This document shows, piece by piece, positions 9,646-19,053 of a stretch of DNA of 64,000 nt. This DNA comes from Streptomyces sp. NBC_01717. Its GTDB lineage: Bacteria > Actinomycetota > Actinomycetes > Streptomycetales > Streptomycetaceae. Numbering within the stretch: the first letter of the stretch is position 1; every line of letters begins with the position of its first letter. A program made the position numbers and the translations under genes. The notes under the pieces were generated by a model that had not been told where the DNA came from, made no database searches, and saw only the letters and a list, made by a program, of their open reading frames with translations. The stretch lies in contig NZ_CP109178.1 of NCBI RefSeq assembly GCF_036248255.1, positions 6,908,001 through 6,972,000 of the forward strand. The letters run 5' to 3'.

Positions 9646-10458
9646 TCAGTCGCGTACGCAGACGAAGATCGCCGTGCCCGGGATCAGGTTTCCGCGCAGC
9701 GGGGACCAGCCGCCCCATTCCTGGTCGTTCCAGGCCGGCCACTCCGGCTCGACCAGGTCGACCAGCCGGAACCCGCCGGCCACCACGTCCCGCACCCGGT
9801 CGCCCACCGTCCGGTGGTGCTCGACGTACACGGCGTTGCCCTGCTCGTCCTGCTCGACGTACGGAGTGCGGTCGAAGTAGGAGGCGGCGACCGACAGGCC
9901 CTCGGGGCCCGGCTCGTCGGGGAACGCCCAGCGGATCGGGTGCGTCACCGAGAAGACCCAGCGGCCCCCCGGGCGCAGCACCCGGTGCACCTCGCGGAAG
10001 ACCTGGACCGGGTCGGCGACGAACGGCACCGCGCCGTAGGCGGAGCAGGCCAGGTCGAAGGAGCCGTCCCGGAACGGCAGCGTCCCGGCGTCCGCCTCCA
10101 CGAGCGGCACCCCGCCGCCGATCCGCAGCGCGTGCTGGAGCTGGCGGTGGGAGAGGTCGAGGGCGACGGGGCGGGCGCCGCGGGCCGCCAGCCAGCGCGA
10201 GCACTGCGCCGCGCCCGCACCGATTTCCAGGACGGCCAGGCCGCTCAGCGACTCGGCGGGGCCGAGCAGGCCCGCGTCGGCCTCGTCGAGACCCTCCGGA
10301 CCCCAGACGAAACGGTCGTCGCCGAGGAAGGCGCCGTGGTCGCTCTGGTACTCGTCGGCGTGCCGGTCCCACCAGCCGCGACTGGCCCGGCTGCTCTCCG
10401 CTTTCCCGGCGCTGCGGCGTGTCGCTTCCGGTTCGGCGGTGTAGATCTCTTGGCTCAT
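9646..10458 (-). CDS. Class I SAM-dependent methyltransferase
   Basis: A 270-residue Rossmann methyltransferase. The SAM-binding motif I is VLEIGAGAAQCSRWLA (about residues 91-106), followed by an acidic motif II (VALDLSHR) and FDLACSAYGAVPF (motif IV). A DRHADEYQSDHG-like N-terminal segment is typical of small-molecule or SAM methyltransferases of actinobacteria. The substrate cannot be inferred. It is divergent from rpsA across a 397-base region. Confidence 0.85.
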   Translation of the reverse strand: MSQEIYTAEPEATRRSAGKAESSRASRGWWDRHADEYQSDHGAFLGDDRFVWGPEGLDEADAGLLGPAESLSGLAVLEIGAGAAQCSRWLAARGARPVALDLSHRQLQHALRIGGGVPLVEADAGTLPFRDGSFDLACSAYGAVPFVADPVQVFREVHRVLRPGGRWVFSVTHPIRWAFPDEPGPEGLSVAASYFDRTPYVEQDEQGNAVYVEHHRTVGDRVRDVVAGGFRLVDLVEPEWPAWNDQEWGGWSPLRGNLIPGTAIFVCVRD

Positions 10459-10520
10459 CGTGTCCGTCGTTGTAGTTTGCCTTCACCCCGTTGCACGCGG
10501 TACGTACCTTGGGGGTACCT

Positions 10521-10542
10521 GTGAGTACGGAACCGTACTCAC
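10521..10542. repeat. Perfect palindrome in the rpsA upstream region
   Basis: GTGAGTACGG and its complement are separated by only two bases (AA). It lies between the divergent methyltransferase gene and the rpsA promoter, and could be an operator or a terminator for an upstream transcript. It is too far upstream (about 90 bases before the -35) for simple repression of rpsA. Confidence 0.5.
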
Positions 10543-10629
10543 GCACCACGGCCGGGGCCGATGTGGCCTCGGAGAACAAGAATTGTGTCGGGTTTGGGCC
10601 TTTGTGCCCCGGGTGTGCGCCTTCGCGCA

Positions 10630-10658
10630 TTGACCCTGCCCGGCTGCCCCCGTATGCT
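10630..10658 (+). promoter_or_regulatory. HrdB-type promoter of rpsA
   Basis: TTGACC (10630-10635) and TATGCT (10653-10658) are separated by 17 bases, a near-consensus vegetative promoter. Initiation near 10665 would give a leader of about 190 bases before rpsA. That leader contains GC-rich inverted repeats (around 10738-10772) and could take part in autoregulation, which is known for rpsA in other bacteria. Confidence 0.75.
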
Positions 10659-10855
10659 ACAAGTTGCGCTGCGAGCCTGCGCGCCTCAGACCTAGCAGGC
10701 CGCGCTTGCGTCTGTTGCATGTCCCCTCGGTTCACGAGGCGCCTCCCGCTGGCGGGTCGGGCGCTTCCCAGGCTGTCCGGCTTCTGCAGAGGCGATACGG
10801 GCTCACGGCGTAGCAGTACCTACGACTCACTGTCCGTACCGGAGCCCTTTCCCAC

Positions 10856-12367
10856 ATGACGAGCAGCACCGAGACCACCGCCACCACTCCGCAGGTTGCG
10901 GTCAACGACATCGGCGACGCGGACGCGTTCCTCGCGGCGATCGACGAGACGATCAAGTACTTCAACGACGGCGACATCGTTGACGGTGTCATCGTCAAGG
11001 TTGACCGGGACGAGGTTCTCCTCGACATCGGTTACAAGACCGAAGGCGTCATCCCGAGCCGCGAGCTCTCGATCAAGCACGACGTCGACCCGAACGAGGT
11101 CGTCAAGGTCGGCGACGAGATCGAGGCCCTGGTTCTCCAGAAGGAGGACAAGGAAGGCCGCCTGATCCTCTCGAAGAAGCGCGCTCAGTACGAGCGTGCC
11201 TGGGGCACCATCGAGAAGATCAAGGAAGAAGACGGCATCGTCACCGGTACCGTCATCGAGGTCGTCAAGGGTGGTCTCATCCTCGACATCGGCCTCCGCG
11301 GCTTCCTCCCGGCGTCGCTCGTCGAGATGCGTCGTGTCCGCGACCTTCAGCCCTACGTGGGCAAGGAGCTCGAGGCGAAGATCATCGAGCTGGACAAGAA
11401 CCGCAACAACGTGGTCCTGTCCCGCCGTGCCTGGCTCGAGCAGACCCAGAGCGAGGTCCGTCAGACCTTCCTCACGACCCTGCAGAAGGGCCAGGTCCGC
11501 TCCGGCGTCGTTTCCTCGATCGTCAACTTCGGTGCGTTCGTGGACCTCGGTGGCGTCGACGGTCTCGTGCACGTCTCCGAGCTCTCCTGGAAGCACATCG
11601 ACCACCCCTCCGAGGTTGTCGAGGTCGGCCAGGAAGTCACCGTCGAGGTTCTCGACGTCGACATGGACCGCGAGCGCGTCTCGCTGTCGCTCAAGGCGAC
11701 GCAGGAAGACCCGTGGCAGCAGTTCGCCCGTACGCACCAGATCGGGCAGGTCGTTCCCGGTAAGGTCACGAAGCTCGTTCCGTTCGGTGCGTTCGTGCGC
11801 GTCGACGAGGGCATCGAGGGTCTGGTCCACATCTCCGAGCTGGCCGAGCGCCACGTGGAGATCCCGGAGCAGGTCGTCCAGGTCAACGACGAGATCTTCG
11901 TCAAGGTCATCGACATCGACCTCGAGCGTCGTCGCATCAGCCTCTCGCTGAAGCAGGCCAACGAGTCCTTCGGTGCCGACCCGGCGTCGGTCGAGTTCGA
12001 CCCGACCCTGTACGGCATGGCCGCGTCCTACGACGACCAGGGCAACTACATCTACCCCGAGGGCTTCGACCCCGAGACCAACGACTGGCTCGAGGGCTAC
12101 GAGACCCAGCGCGAGGCGTGGGAGACGCAGTACGCCGAGGCGCAGCAGCGCTTCGAGCAGCACCAGGCCCAGGTCATCAAGTCCCGCGAGGCCGACGAGG
12201 CCGCTGCGGCCGAGGGCGCTGCTGCCCCGGCCGGCGGTGCCCCGGCTGCCTCCGGTGGCACCGGTGGCGGCTCGTACTCCTCGGAGTCCGCGGACAACTC
12301 CGGCGCCCTGGCGTCGGACGAGGCCCTGGCTGCCCTGCGCGAGAAGCTGGCGGGCGGCCAGAGCTGA
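10856..12367 (+). CDS. rpsA: 30S ribosomal protein S1
   Basis: A 503-residue protein with four S1 RNA-binding repeats (about residues 37-105, 123-190, 208-277 and 295-364), the number usual in actinobacteria. Recognisable S1 elements include GDIVDGVIVKVDRDEVLLDIG and FGAFVDLGGVDGLVHVSELS. It binds mRNA on the small subunit and aids initiation. The C-terminal 110 residues are low-complexity, rich in acidic residues, Ala, Gly and Ser. The upstream promoter and leader are listed separately. Codon use is strongly biased, as in highly expressed genes. Confidence 0.98.
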   Translation: MTSSTETTATTPQVAVNDIGDADAFLAAIDETIKYFNDGDIVDGVIVKVDRDEVLLDIGYKTEGVIPSRELSIKHDVDPNEVVKVGDEIEALVLQKEDKEGRLILSKKRAQYERAWGTIEKIKEEDGIVTGTVIEVVKGGLILDIGLRGFLPASLVEMRRVRDLQPYVGKELEAKIIELDKNRNNVVLSRRAWLEQTQSEVRQTFLTTLQKGQVRSGVVSSIVNFGAFVDLGGVDGLVHVSELSWKHIDHPSEVVEVGQEVTVEVLDVDMDRERVSLSLKATQEDPWQQFARTHQIGQVVPGKVTKLVPFGAFVRVDEGIEGLVHISELAERHVEIPEQVVQVNDEIFVKVIDIDLERRRISLSLKQANESFGADPASVEFDPTLYGMAASYDDQGNYIYPEGFDPETNDWLEGYETQREAWETQYAEAQQRFEQHQAQVIKSREADEAAAAEGAAAPAGGAPAASGGTGGGSYSSESADNSGALASDEALAALREKLAGGQS

Positions 12368-12410
12368 CGCTCTGACCCTCCGGTCGGTCATCGACTGCAG
12401 TAGCTGACAA

Positions 12411-12444
12411 GTGAGGCCCGCTCCCTTCGGGGGGCGGGCCTCAC
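12411..12444 (+). terminator. Terminator after rpsA
   Basis: The stem GTGAGGCCCGC / GCGGGCCTCAC, with a TCCCTTCGGGG apical part, lies about 44 bases after the rpsA stop and is followed by TCGTTT. The position and strength suit a bidirectional terminator shared with the convergent gene ending at 12463. Confidence 0.85.
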
Positions 12445-12462
12445 TCGTTTCCGCGGCCGGGG

Positions 12463-13425
12463 TTACGGCGTGACCGTGATGTTGGTCAGGCCGTTGCCGC
12501 CGGTGACAGTGTTGCTGCTGTAGACGGTGGTCGGGCAGCTCGCGCTGTAGTTGGTGACGTTGATGGCGATCCGCTTGTCGCCCGTGGAGCCGGACAGATC
12601 CGAGGTGTTGTCACGGAACACGGTGCCGCAGCCCCAGCCGCTCTGCTGGGTGTGGGTCTCGTAGCCGTTGTTGGTCGTGCGGGTGCCCCTGTTGCCCTCG
12701 ACCAGGACGTCATTGCCCTTCACGTCGACCCAGGAGTCGTCGTAGTTGGCGCCGGTCAGCCCGCTGCCGTCGAAGGTGTTGCCGATGATCTTCGCTCCGG
12801 TGGTGCCTTCCTTGATGTCGACGTTCTCGCCCCCGACGCCCGGCCCGATCGTGTTGTTCAGGATCTGCACCTGGTCGCTCCGGTCGGTGAGATCACCGGC
12901 CGTGCCGACGTAGACGCCTTCGCCCATACCGCGGCCGTCGTGCCCGGTGTCGTAGATCCGCGAGTTCTTGATGACGCCGTTCGCGCTGGACGTGCGGAAG
13001 TGCACGCCCTCCATGTCCAGGTCGTGCACGGTCACCGAGTCGATGACGACGCCGTGGGCGGCGTCGGCCATGATGCCCTTCTGGCCGCCGGTGACGGTGA
13101 CGCCCTGGACGGTCCAGTAGGAGGCGCCGTTGAGGTGGAGGCCGTAGCCGCCGCCTGCGGTGAGGACCGCTGCGGCCGAGCCGGTGAGGGTGATCCTGGC
13201 GGAGGCGGTGCCGGGGACGGTCGCCTTGAAGTTGCCGGTGTACGTGCCGTCGGCGAGCCGGATCGTGTCGCCGGGGACCGCGGCGGCCAGGGCCGTCTTG
13301 AGCTGGGCGGCGGTGCTCACGTCGATGACCGTGGCGGCGTCGGCGGCGCCGGCGGAGACGAGAGCCAGGCCTCCGGTGGCGAGCGTCGTGGCCAGCAGGG
13401 CGGGGAGCAGCGTGCGGGTGCGCAT
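12463..13425 (-). CDS. Secreted right-handed beta-helix protein (pectate lyase-like)
   Basis: A 320-residue exported protein. A signal peptide (about residues 1-31, ending AGAADA-A) precedes a beta-helix with repeated short hydrophobic/Asn turns such as NGASYWTVQGVTVTGGQKG and VIKNSRIYDTGHDG, as in chondroitinase B or pectate lyase folds. One Cys pair (WGCGTV, SASCP) may form a disulfide. RBS GGAAGG lies 9 bases before ATG 13425. The carbohydrate substrate, and whether it is catalytic at all, cannot be told from sequence. Confidence 0.8.
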   Translation of the reverse strand: MRTRTLLPALLATTLATGGLALVSAGAADAATVIDVSTAAQLKTALAAAVPGDTIRLADGTYTGNFKATVPGTASARITLTGSAAAVLTAGGGYGLHLNGASYWTVQGVTVTGGQKGIMADAAHGVVIDSVTVHDLDMEGVHFRTSSANGVIKNSRIYDTGHDGRGMGEGVYVGTAGDLTDRSDQVQILNNTIGPGVGGENVDIKEGTTGAKIIGNTFDGSGLTGANYDDSWVDVKGNDVLVEGNRGTRTTNNGYETHTQQSGWGCGTVFRDNTSDLSGSTGDKRIAINVTNYSASCPTTVYSSNTVTGGNGLTNITVTP

Positions 13426-13670
13426 GGGGGTGCCTTCCCGTCGAAAGGATGCGAGCCGTTCTTGTACATGAACGTGGGGCGTATGTCTGAACGTACTGCC
13501 CAGCGACGGTAAGGATGGGGCGTGCCCCTGTCAAGGTCTGGACCATTGTTCGCCGACCGTCGTCGCGCGGTGAACAGAGAGAAACGTGCGGGATACACGA
13601 GTAACTGACGAGCCGTAACACGCGCTTGCCAGGATCCCGGCAACGTCAAGATCTGAACGGGAGCCGGGAC

Positions 13671-15287
13671 ATGACGCACACTTCGAACACCTCGTCCGTG
13701 GCGACGGGCGCGAGCCGTCGCAGCTTTCTGCGCCAGGTCGGGATCACCGGTGGGGCGGGCGCGATGTTCGCGACCATGGGGGCCCTCGGCCTCGCCCCCA
13801 CGGCCCAGGCCGCACAACGCGAACCCGCCTTCCATGCCCCCAGCAAGGGCGACTTCACGCTGACGGGGAAGGGGGCGGCCAAGGTCGTCGTCGTCGGCGG
13901 TGGGATCGCCGGACTCGCCGCCGCGTACGAGCTGGGCAAGGCCGGCTACGACTGTACGGTCCTGGAGGCGCGGAGCCGTACGGGCGGCCGCAACTTCACC
14001 GTACGCAACGGGGATTCCACCACCGATCTGTACGGCAACACGCAGACCGCACGGTTCAGCGATGGTCAGTACATGAACTGCGGCCCGGGCCGGATCCCGC
14101 AGTGGATGGTCACCCTCGACTACTGCCGCGAACTCGGTGTCCCCATCGAGATGTTCACCAACGTGAACGCCAACGCCTACATCTTCAACGAGAAGACCGG
14201 CATGAAGGCCCCGGTGCGCTACCGCACCGCCAAGGCCGATGTGTACGGCTACGTCGCCGAACTCCTCTCCAAGGCCACCGACAAGGGCGCCCTCGACCGT
14301 CAGATCACCGCCGAGGACCAGGAACGACTCCTCGAATTCCTCAAGGACTTCGGCGACATCGGCGACACCCTCGACTACACCGGTAGCCCCCGCCGCGGCT
14401 ACCGCATCGACCCCGCCGCCGCCGGAACCCCCGGCGAGGAAATCGGCTCCGTGCCGTCCGCCTCCGAGGTCTTCGCCAGCGGCGTCGGACGCTACTTCTC
14501 CTTCGAGTTCGAGTACGACCAGGCCATGCTGATGTTCCAGCCGGTCGGCGGCATGGACCGGATACCCGCGGCGCTCACCCGGGCGATAGGTGAGCGCAGG
14601 ATCCGTACCGGCGCCGCCGTCAGCAAGATCACCGACACGGCCCATGGTGTGACCGTCACGTACACCCAGGGCGGACGCACCCACACCGTCGAGGCGGACT
14701 ACTGCATCGCCGCCCTGCCGCCCAACATCCTCGCCAAGACCGCCCACAACCTCGGCCCGGCCGTCCAGAGCGCCCTGGAGGCCTGCAAGCCGTCCTCGGC
14801 CGGCAAGATCGGGCTGGAGTACAAGAGCCGCTGGTGGGAGACCGACCACCAGATCTACGGCGGCATCACCGAGACCGACATGGACCTCTCCCACATCTGG
14901 TACCCGTCCTACGGTCACCAGGGCCGGCGCGGCACCATCATCGGCTACTACAACACCGGTTCCAACGCCGATGCGTACGCCGCTCTCACCCCGCGCGAGA
15001 GGGAGGCACGGGCCATCGCCCAGGGCGTGAAGATCCACGGCGACAAGTACCGTACGGAACTCGCCACGTCGTTCTCCCACCACTGGCGGCAGACCCCGTA
15101 CCTGGAGGCCTCCTGGCACTCCCTGTCGGGAGGGCCCGACGCGCCGGCCTTCGCGCCGCTCAACCAGGCCGCCGGACGCGTCTACTTCGCCGGTGACTAC
15201 CTGAGCTACGCGGATGCCTGGCAGCACGGCGCCTTCACCTCCGCACGGAAGGCGGTCACCGCACTGCACGCGCGGGTTCTGGCGTAA
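13671..15287 (+). CDS. Tat-exported flavin monoamine/L-amino acid oxidase family protein
   Basis: A 538-residue flavoenzyme. I start at ATG 13671 because it places the twin-arginine signal RRSFLRQVGITGG near residues 15-27, with cleavage likely after AQAA; the frame is open 15 codons upstream. The FAD-binding GGGIAGLAAAYELG motif, EARSRTGGR, and the C-terminal YFAGDYLSYADAWQHGA are canonical for amine/L-amino acid oxidases. It probably oxidises an amine or amino acid outside the membrane, producing hydrogen peroxide. Exact substrate unknown. Confidence 0.88.
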   Translation: MTHTSNTSSVATGASRRSFLRQVGITGGAGAMFATMGALGLAPTAQAAQREPAFHAPSKGDFTLTGKGAAKVVVVGGGIAGLAAAYELGKAGYDCTVLEARSRTGGRNFTVRNGDSTTDLYGNTQTARFSDGQYMNCGPGRIPQWMVTLDYCRELGVPIEMFTNVNANAYIFNEKTGMKAPVRYRTAKADVYGYVAELLSKATDKGALDRQITAEDQERLLEFLKDFGDIGDTLDYTGSPRRGYRIDPAAAGTPGEEIGSVPSASEVFASGVGRYFSFEFEYDQAMLMFQPVGGMDRIPAALTRAIGERRIRTGAAVSKITDTAHGVTVTYTQGGRTHTVEADYCIAALPPNILAKTAHNLGPAVQSALEACKPSSAGKIGLEYKSRWWETDHQIYGGITETDMDLSHIWYPSYGHQGRRGTIIGYYNTGSNADAYAALTPREREARAIAQGVKIHGDKYRTELATSFSHHWRQTPYLEASWHSLSGGPDAPAFAPLNQAAGRVYFAGDYLSYADAWQHGAFTSARKAVTALHARVLA

Positions 15288-15300
15288 CCACCCCCGTGAA

Positions 15301-15329
15301 GGGGCACAGGCAGGGAATGCCTGTGCCCC
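15301..15329 (+). terminator. Terminator after the flavin oxidase gene
   Basis: A perfect 12-bp stem GGGGCACAGGCA / TGCCTGTGCCCC with a 5-base loop lies 13 bases after the stop. Confidence 0.85.
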
Positions 15330-15371
15330 GGCGGGCGTTCTTCCCATCGAATACGAGGAGGAGCGGTAACC

Positions 15372-16310
15372 GTGCCTGATCCGCAGAGTTTGTACGAATG
15401 GGAGCCGAAGGGCCTGGCCGTCGTCGACATGGCGCTCGCGCAGGAGTCGGCCGGACTGGTCATGCTCTACCACTTCGAGGGATACATCGACGCGGGTGAG
15501 ACGGGCGAGCAGATCGTGGACGGCCTGCTCGAATCGCTGCCGCACCAGGTCGTGGCCCGTTTCGACCACGACAGGCTCGTCGACTACCGCGCACGGCGCC
15601 CGCTGCTGACGTTCAAGCGCGACCGCTGGTCGGCGTACGAGACCCCGACGCTGGACGTCCGGGTGGTCCAGGACGCCACCGGGGCGCCTTTCCTGCTGCT
15701 GTCCGGGCCCGAGCCGGACGTGGAGTGGGAGAGGTTCGCCGCAGCCGTCGAGCAGATCGTCGAACGTCTGGGCGTCCGCCTCGCCGTCAACTTCCATGGC
15801 ATCCCGATGGGCGTCCCGCACACCCGCCCGGTCGGCATCACCCCGCACGGCAACCGCACGGACCTGATGCCGGGCCACCGCAGCCCGTTCGACGAGGCGC
15901 AGGTCCCCGGCTCCGCCGAAGCCCTGGTGGAGTACCGGCTGATGCAGGCCGGGCATGACGTCCTCGGTGTCGCCGCCCATGTGCCGCACTACGTCGCCCG
16001 CTCCGCCTACCCGGACGCCGCGCTCACCGCGCTGGAGGCGATCACGGCCGCGACCGGACTGGTGCTGCCGAGCATCGCCCACTCGCTGCGCACGGAGGCG
16101 CACCGCACACAGACCGAGATCGATCGCCAGATCGACCAGGGCGACGAGGAGCTCGTCTCGCTCGTCGAGGGACTCGAGCACCAGTACGACGCGATCGCGG
16201 GCTCCGAGACGCGCGGCAACCTGGTCGCGGAATCGGTCGAGCTGCCGTCCGCCGACGAGATCGGCCTCGAATTCGAGCGGTTCCTCGCCGAGCGGGAGGG
16301 CGACGCCTGA
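15372..16310 (+). CDS. PAC2 family protein
   Basis: A 312-residue protein starting at GTG 15372 behind GAGGAGG. It carries the PAC2 fold (about residues 20-240), seen in [19 protein letters not shown] near the start and [19 protein letters not shown] in the middle. PAC2 proteins are related to eukaryotic proteasome assembly chaperones; in actinobacteria, which have proteasomes, the role is not settled. The C-terminus is acidic and coiled-coil-like. No proteasome genes are nearby. Confidence 0.85.
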   Translation: MPDPQSLYEWEPKGLAVVDMALAQESAGLVMLYHFEGYIDAGETGEQIVDGLLESLPHQVVARFDHDRLVDYRARRPLLTFKRDRWSAYETPTLDVRVVQDATGAPFLLLSGPEPDVEWERFAAAVEQIVERLGVRLAVNFHGIPMGVPHTRPVGITPHGNRTDLMPGHRSPFDEAQVPGSAEALVEYRLMQAGHDVLGVAAHVPHYVARSAYPDAALTALEAITAATGLVLPSIAHSLRTEAHRTQTEIDRQIDQGDEELVSLVEGLEHQYDAIAGSETRGNLVAESVELPSADEIGLEFERFLAEREGDA

Positions 16311-16400
16311 CGGACCGGCGCCTGCGATGCCGTGGGTGGCCGGTGGGTGCGCCGTGACCGGGCCATGACCGGCCGGGAGTCGCGCACTAGGCTGCCGAGC

Positions 16401-17003
16401 ATGCTGAAAGTGGGCCTGACCGGCGGCATCGGCGCCGGCAAGAGCGAAGTGTCACGGCTGCTGGTGTCGTACGGGGCCGTGCTGATCGACGCCGACAGGA
16501 TCGCGCGCGAGGTGGTCGAGCCCGGGACCCCCGGACTCGCGGCCGTCGTCGACGCGTTCGGCTCAGGGATCCTCACCGCCGACGGCACCCTGGACCGGCC
16601 GAAGCTCGGCTCGATCGTCTTCTCCGACGCCGACCGGCTCGCCACCCTCAATGCGATCGTCCACCCGCTGGTCGGTGCCCGCTCCGCCGAACTGGAGCGG
16701 GCCGCAGGCCCCGACTCGGTCGTCGTCCATGACGTCCCCCTTCTCACCGAGAACGGCCTCGCCCCCCACTACGACCTGGTCGTGGTCGTGGACGCCACCC
16801 CGGAGACCCAGCTCGACCGGCTTGTACGGCTGCGCGGAATGACGGAGTCCGAGGCCCGCGCCAGGATGGCCGCGCAGGCCACCCGCGAGCAGCGACGCGC
16901 CGTCGCCGATCTGATCATCGACAACGACGGGCCGCTCGAGGCGTTGGAGCCGCAGGTCCGCAAGGTCTGGGCGGAGCTGGCCCGACGGGCGGCCGCCGGC
17001 TGA
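16401..17003 (+). CDS. coaE: Dephospho-CoA kinase
   Basis: A 200-residue P-loop kinase catalysing the last step of coenzyme A synthesis, ATP-dependent phosphorylation of the ribose 3'-hydroxyl. Walker [12 protein letters not shown] is at residues 5-15, [13 protein letters not shown] follows, and the lid region includes [18 protein letters not shown] choose ATG 16401 because the upstream in-frame codons (from 16332) do not match the family and the P-loop should lie near the N-terminus. The length is normal for CoaE; some actinobacteria carry an extra C-terminal domain that is absent here. Confidence 0.96.
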   Translation: MLKVGLTGGIGAGKSEVSRLLVSYGAVLIDADRIAREVVEPGTPGLAAVVDAFGSGILTADGTLDRPKLGSIVFSDADRLATLNAIVHPLVGARSAELERAAGPDSVVVHDVPLLTENGLAPHYDLVVVVDATPETQLDRLVRLRGMTESEARARMAAQATREQRRAVADLIIDNDGPLEALEPQVRKVWAELARRAAAG

Positions 17004-17071
17004 CCACCGGACCGGAATACCGGTACCCGGCCGGACGTTGGAAAGCCGGAAGCTATGGGAAGGATGCGAGC

Positions 17072-17440
17072 GTGCCCGAGAGGACCCCGGAAACCCACGT
17101 CATCGACTTCCGCGCGGCCGAACGCCTGCTGGCCGCGCGCGATCCACGGGGTGCGGTCAAGCTCCTGGACTCGGTGATCGCAGCCCATCCGGAGAACACG
17201 GCCGCCCGTCTGCTGCGAGCCCGCGCCTTCTTCGCCGCCGCCCAACTACGCCCCGCCGAACTCGAATTCGAACTCGTCCTGGAGCGCGAACCGGACAACG
17301 CGTTCGCACACTTCGCGCTGGCCCGCACCTTTCAGCGCTCCGGCCGCTCGGAAGCGGCCGTTCGCCACTTCCGGCTGGCCGCCGCCCTCGACCCGAACCC
17401 GGAGTACCTGCGGGCGGCCCGCTTCGACCCGGGCGCCTGA
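17072..17440 (+). CDS. Tetratricopeptide repeat protein
   Basis: A 122-residue protein with roughly three TPR units, for example ARDPRGAVKLLDSVIAAHPE and DNAFAHFALARTFQRSGR. It starts at GTG 17072, preceded by GGGAAGGATG. It lacks other domains, so it is probably a small scaffold. It follows coaE by 68 bases on the same strand and may be cotranscribed. Confidence 0.85.
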   Translation: MPERTPETHVIDFRAAERLLAARDPRGAVKLLDSVIAAHPENTAARLLRARAFFAAAQLRPAELEFELVLEREPDNAFAHFALARTFQRSGRSEAAVRHFRLAAALDPNPEYLRAARFDPGA

Positions 17441-17509
17441 CCGCCCCGGCCCGTCGCGCGTACCTGCGCCGGAACCGACGCGTACGCGGGCCGGAACCGG
17501 ACCGAGGCG

Positions 17510-17788
17510 TCAGTGTCCGTACCGGCCGCGTCCGCCGTGGTCCGGTTCGTACGGGGGGACGTTGCGGCCCGGCTGGTAGTGCGGGCCCTGGTGGATGTGG
17601 TGGACGATCACCACGAGATCCACCAGTGTCAGCAGAAGCAGCAGTCCGCAGGCCACGGCCCAGCCCGGACGGTCGACCAGGGAGAAGGCCGTCAGGCCGA
17701 AAACGGCCCAGGCCATGCCCCACAGACTCAGGCACAGCCGCAGTCGCAAGGGGCTGCGTGCAGTCATCGGTTCGTTACCGGTACGCAT
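17510..17788 (-). CDS. DUF6343-like small membrane protein
   Basis: A 92-residue protein with a strong RBS (GGAGAGG) 7 bases before ATG 17788. Two hydrophobic helices (about residues 18-36 and 43-64) are followed by a His/Gly/Tyr-rich tail ending RGRYGH. The open frame extends far upstream, but only this segment has an RBS and protein-like composition. The family name is from memory; function unknown. Confidence 0.75.
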   Translation of the reverse strand: MRTGNEPMTARSPLRLRLCLSLWGMAWAVFGLTAFSLVDRPGWAVACGLLLLLTLVDLVVIVHHIHQGPHYQPGRNVPPYEPDHGGRGRYGH

Positions 17789-17866
17789 GGCGATCGCCTC
17801 TCCTACCAGGATGGACCCACGGCTGCGGTTTTGAGGCACGTCGAGACAGATTGTGGGGGACCGTCC

Positions 17867-18985
17867 GTGAACGGCACACCATGGCGGAACAGCGCCGCCC
17901 GCAGGGCCCGGGTGCGAGGGTCGCTGCTGGGCGGTGCGATCGGTGACGCACTGGGCAACCCGGTGGAGTTCCTCTCGCTCGCCGGCATCCGCAGGGCGTA
18001 CGGTGAAGACGGTGTCCGGGGACTCGTCGCGGACGCGGACGGGGCCGTCGGCCGGATCACCGACGACACGCAGATGACCCTGTTCACCGCCGAAGGGCTG
18101 ATCAGGGCGCACTCCCGGGCGATGTCGAAGGGCATAGGCGGCGCCGAGACCGCCCTCGTACGGAACGCCTACCTGCGCTGGCTCGACACCCAGAACCACC
18201 CCGCGCCACCGGCCCGTGGTGGGGACGACCCGGTACGGACCGGGTGGCTGCGGCAGCAGCGCTTCCTGTACGCGCGCCGGGCCCCCGGCAACGCCTGCCT
18301 GACCGGGCTCGCGGCCGAGCACATCCCCGACCCCACGGGTCCGCTCGGCCGGCCCGGGCCGGTCAACACCGGGTCCAAGGGATGCGGCACGGTGATGCGG
18401 TCCGCGCCCTTCGGGCTGATCGGTGAGGGAGCGGAGACCGGCTTCGGGCTGGCGTACCGGTGCGCGCAGATCACCCACGGGCACCTGACCGGTGCGTACG
18501 CGGCCGGTGCGTTCGCCGCGATCATCGCCCATCTGATGGAGGGCGACTCGATGGCGGGCGCCGTGCTCCGGGCCATGGAGCTGCTGGCCCGCCACCCGGG
18601 ACACGAGGAGACGACGGTGGCGCTGCGCGCGGCCGTCGACCTGGCCGCGCAGGGCGCGCCGACCGCCGAGACGGTGGAGTCACTGGGCGCGGGCTGGGTG
18701 GCCGAGGAGGCCCTCGCTATTGCCGTCTACTGCGCTCTGGTGCTGCCGGGCGCCGATCAGGTGGCTCGGGCGCTGCTGCTCTCGGTCAACCACTCGGGCG
18801 ACAGCGACTCCACCGGTTCGATCTGCGGGAATCTGCTCGGCGCCCGCCACGCAGACGTGCAACTACCGCCGTCCTGGCTGGTGCTGACGGAGGGGCGGGC
18901 AGTGATCGCCGAGCTGGCCGACGATCTGTGTCTGGAGTTCGAGCACGCGGTGGAGTGGCCGCAGGAGCGCTATCCGGTGTGCTGA
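17867..18985 (+). CDS. ADP-ribosylglycohydrolase family protein
   Basis: A 372-residue DraG-like hydrolase, expected to remove ADP-ribose from proteins or small molecules using two magnesium ions. The metal-binding motifs are visible: GAIGDALGNPVEF near residue 22, DDTQMT near residue 65, and NHSGDSDSTGSICGN near residue 308. Start chosen at GTG 17867, after GGGGGA, because it gives the family-typical N-terminus. It is divergent from the small membrane protein gene. Target unknown. Confidence 0.88.
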   Translation: MNGTPWRNSAARRARVRGSLLGGAIGDALGNPVEFLSLAGIRRAYGEDGVRGLVADADGAVGRITDDTQMTLFTAEGLIRAHSRAMSKGIGGAETALVRNAYLRWLDTQNHPAPPARGGDDPVRTGWLRQQRFLYARRAPGNACLTGLAAEHIPDPTGPLGRPGPVNTGSKGCGTVMRSAPFGLIGEGAETGFGLAYRCAQITHGHLTGAYAAGAFAAIIAHLMEGDSMAGAVLRAMELLARHPGHEETTVALRAAVDLAAQGAPTAETVESLGAGWVAEEALAIAVYCALVLPGADQVARALLLSVNHSGDSDSTGSICGNLLGARHADVQLPPSWLVLTEGRAVIAELADDLCLEFEHAVEWPQERYPVC

Positions 18986-19053
18986 CAGATCTTTCCCGGG
19001 ACCGCCCCGCCGATACCGGGAACGGTGCCCAACGGCCGTTCGTTCGGCTGTAC

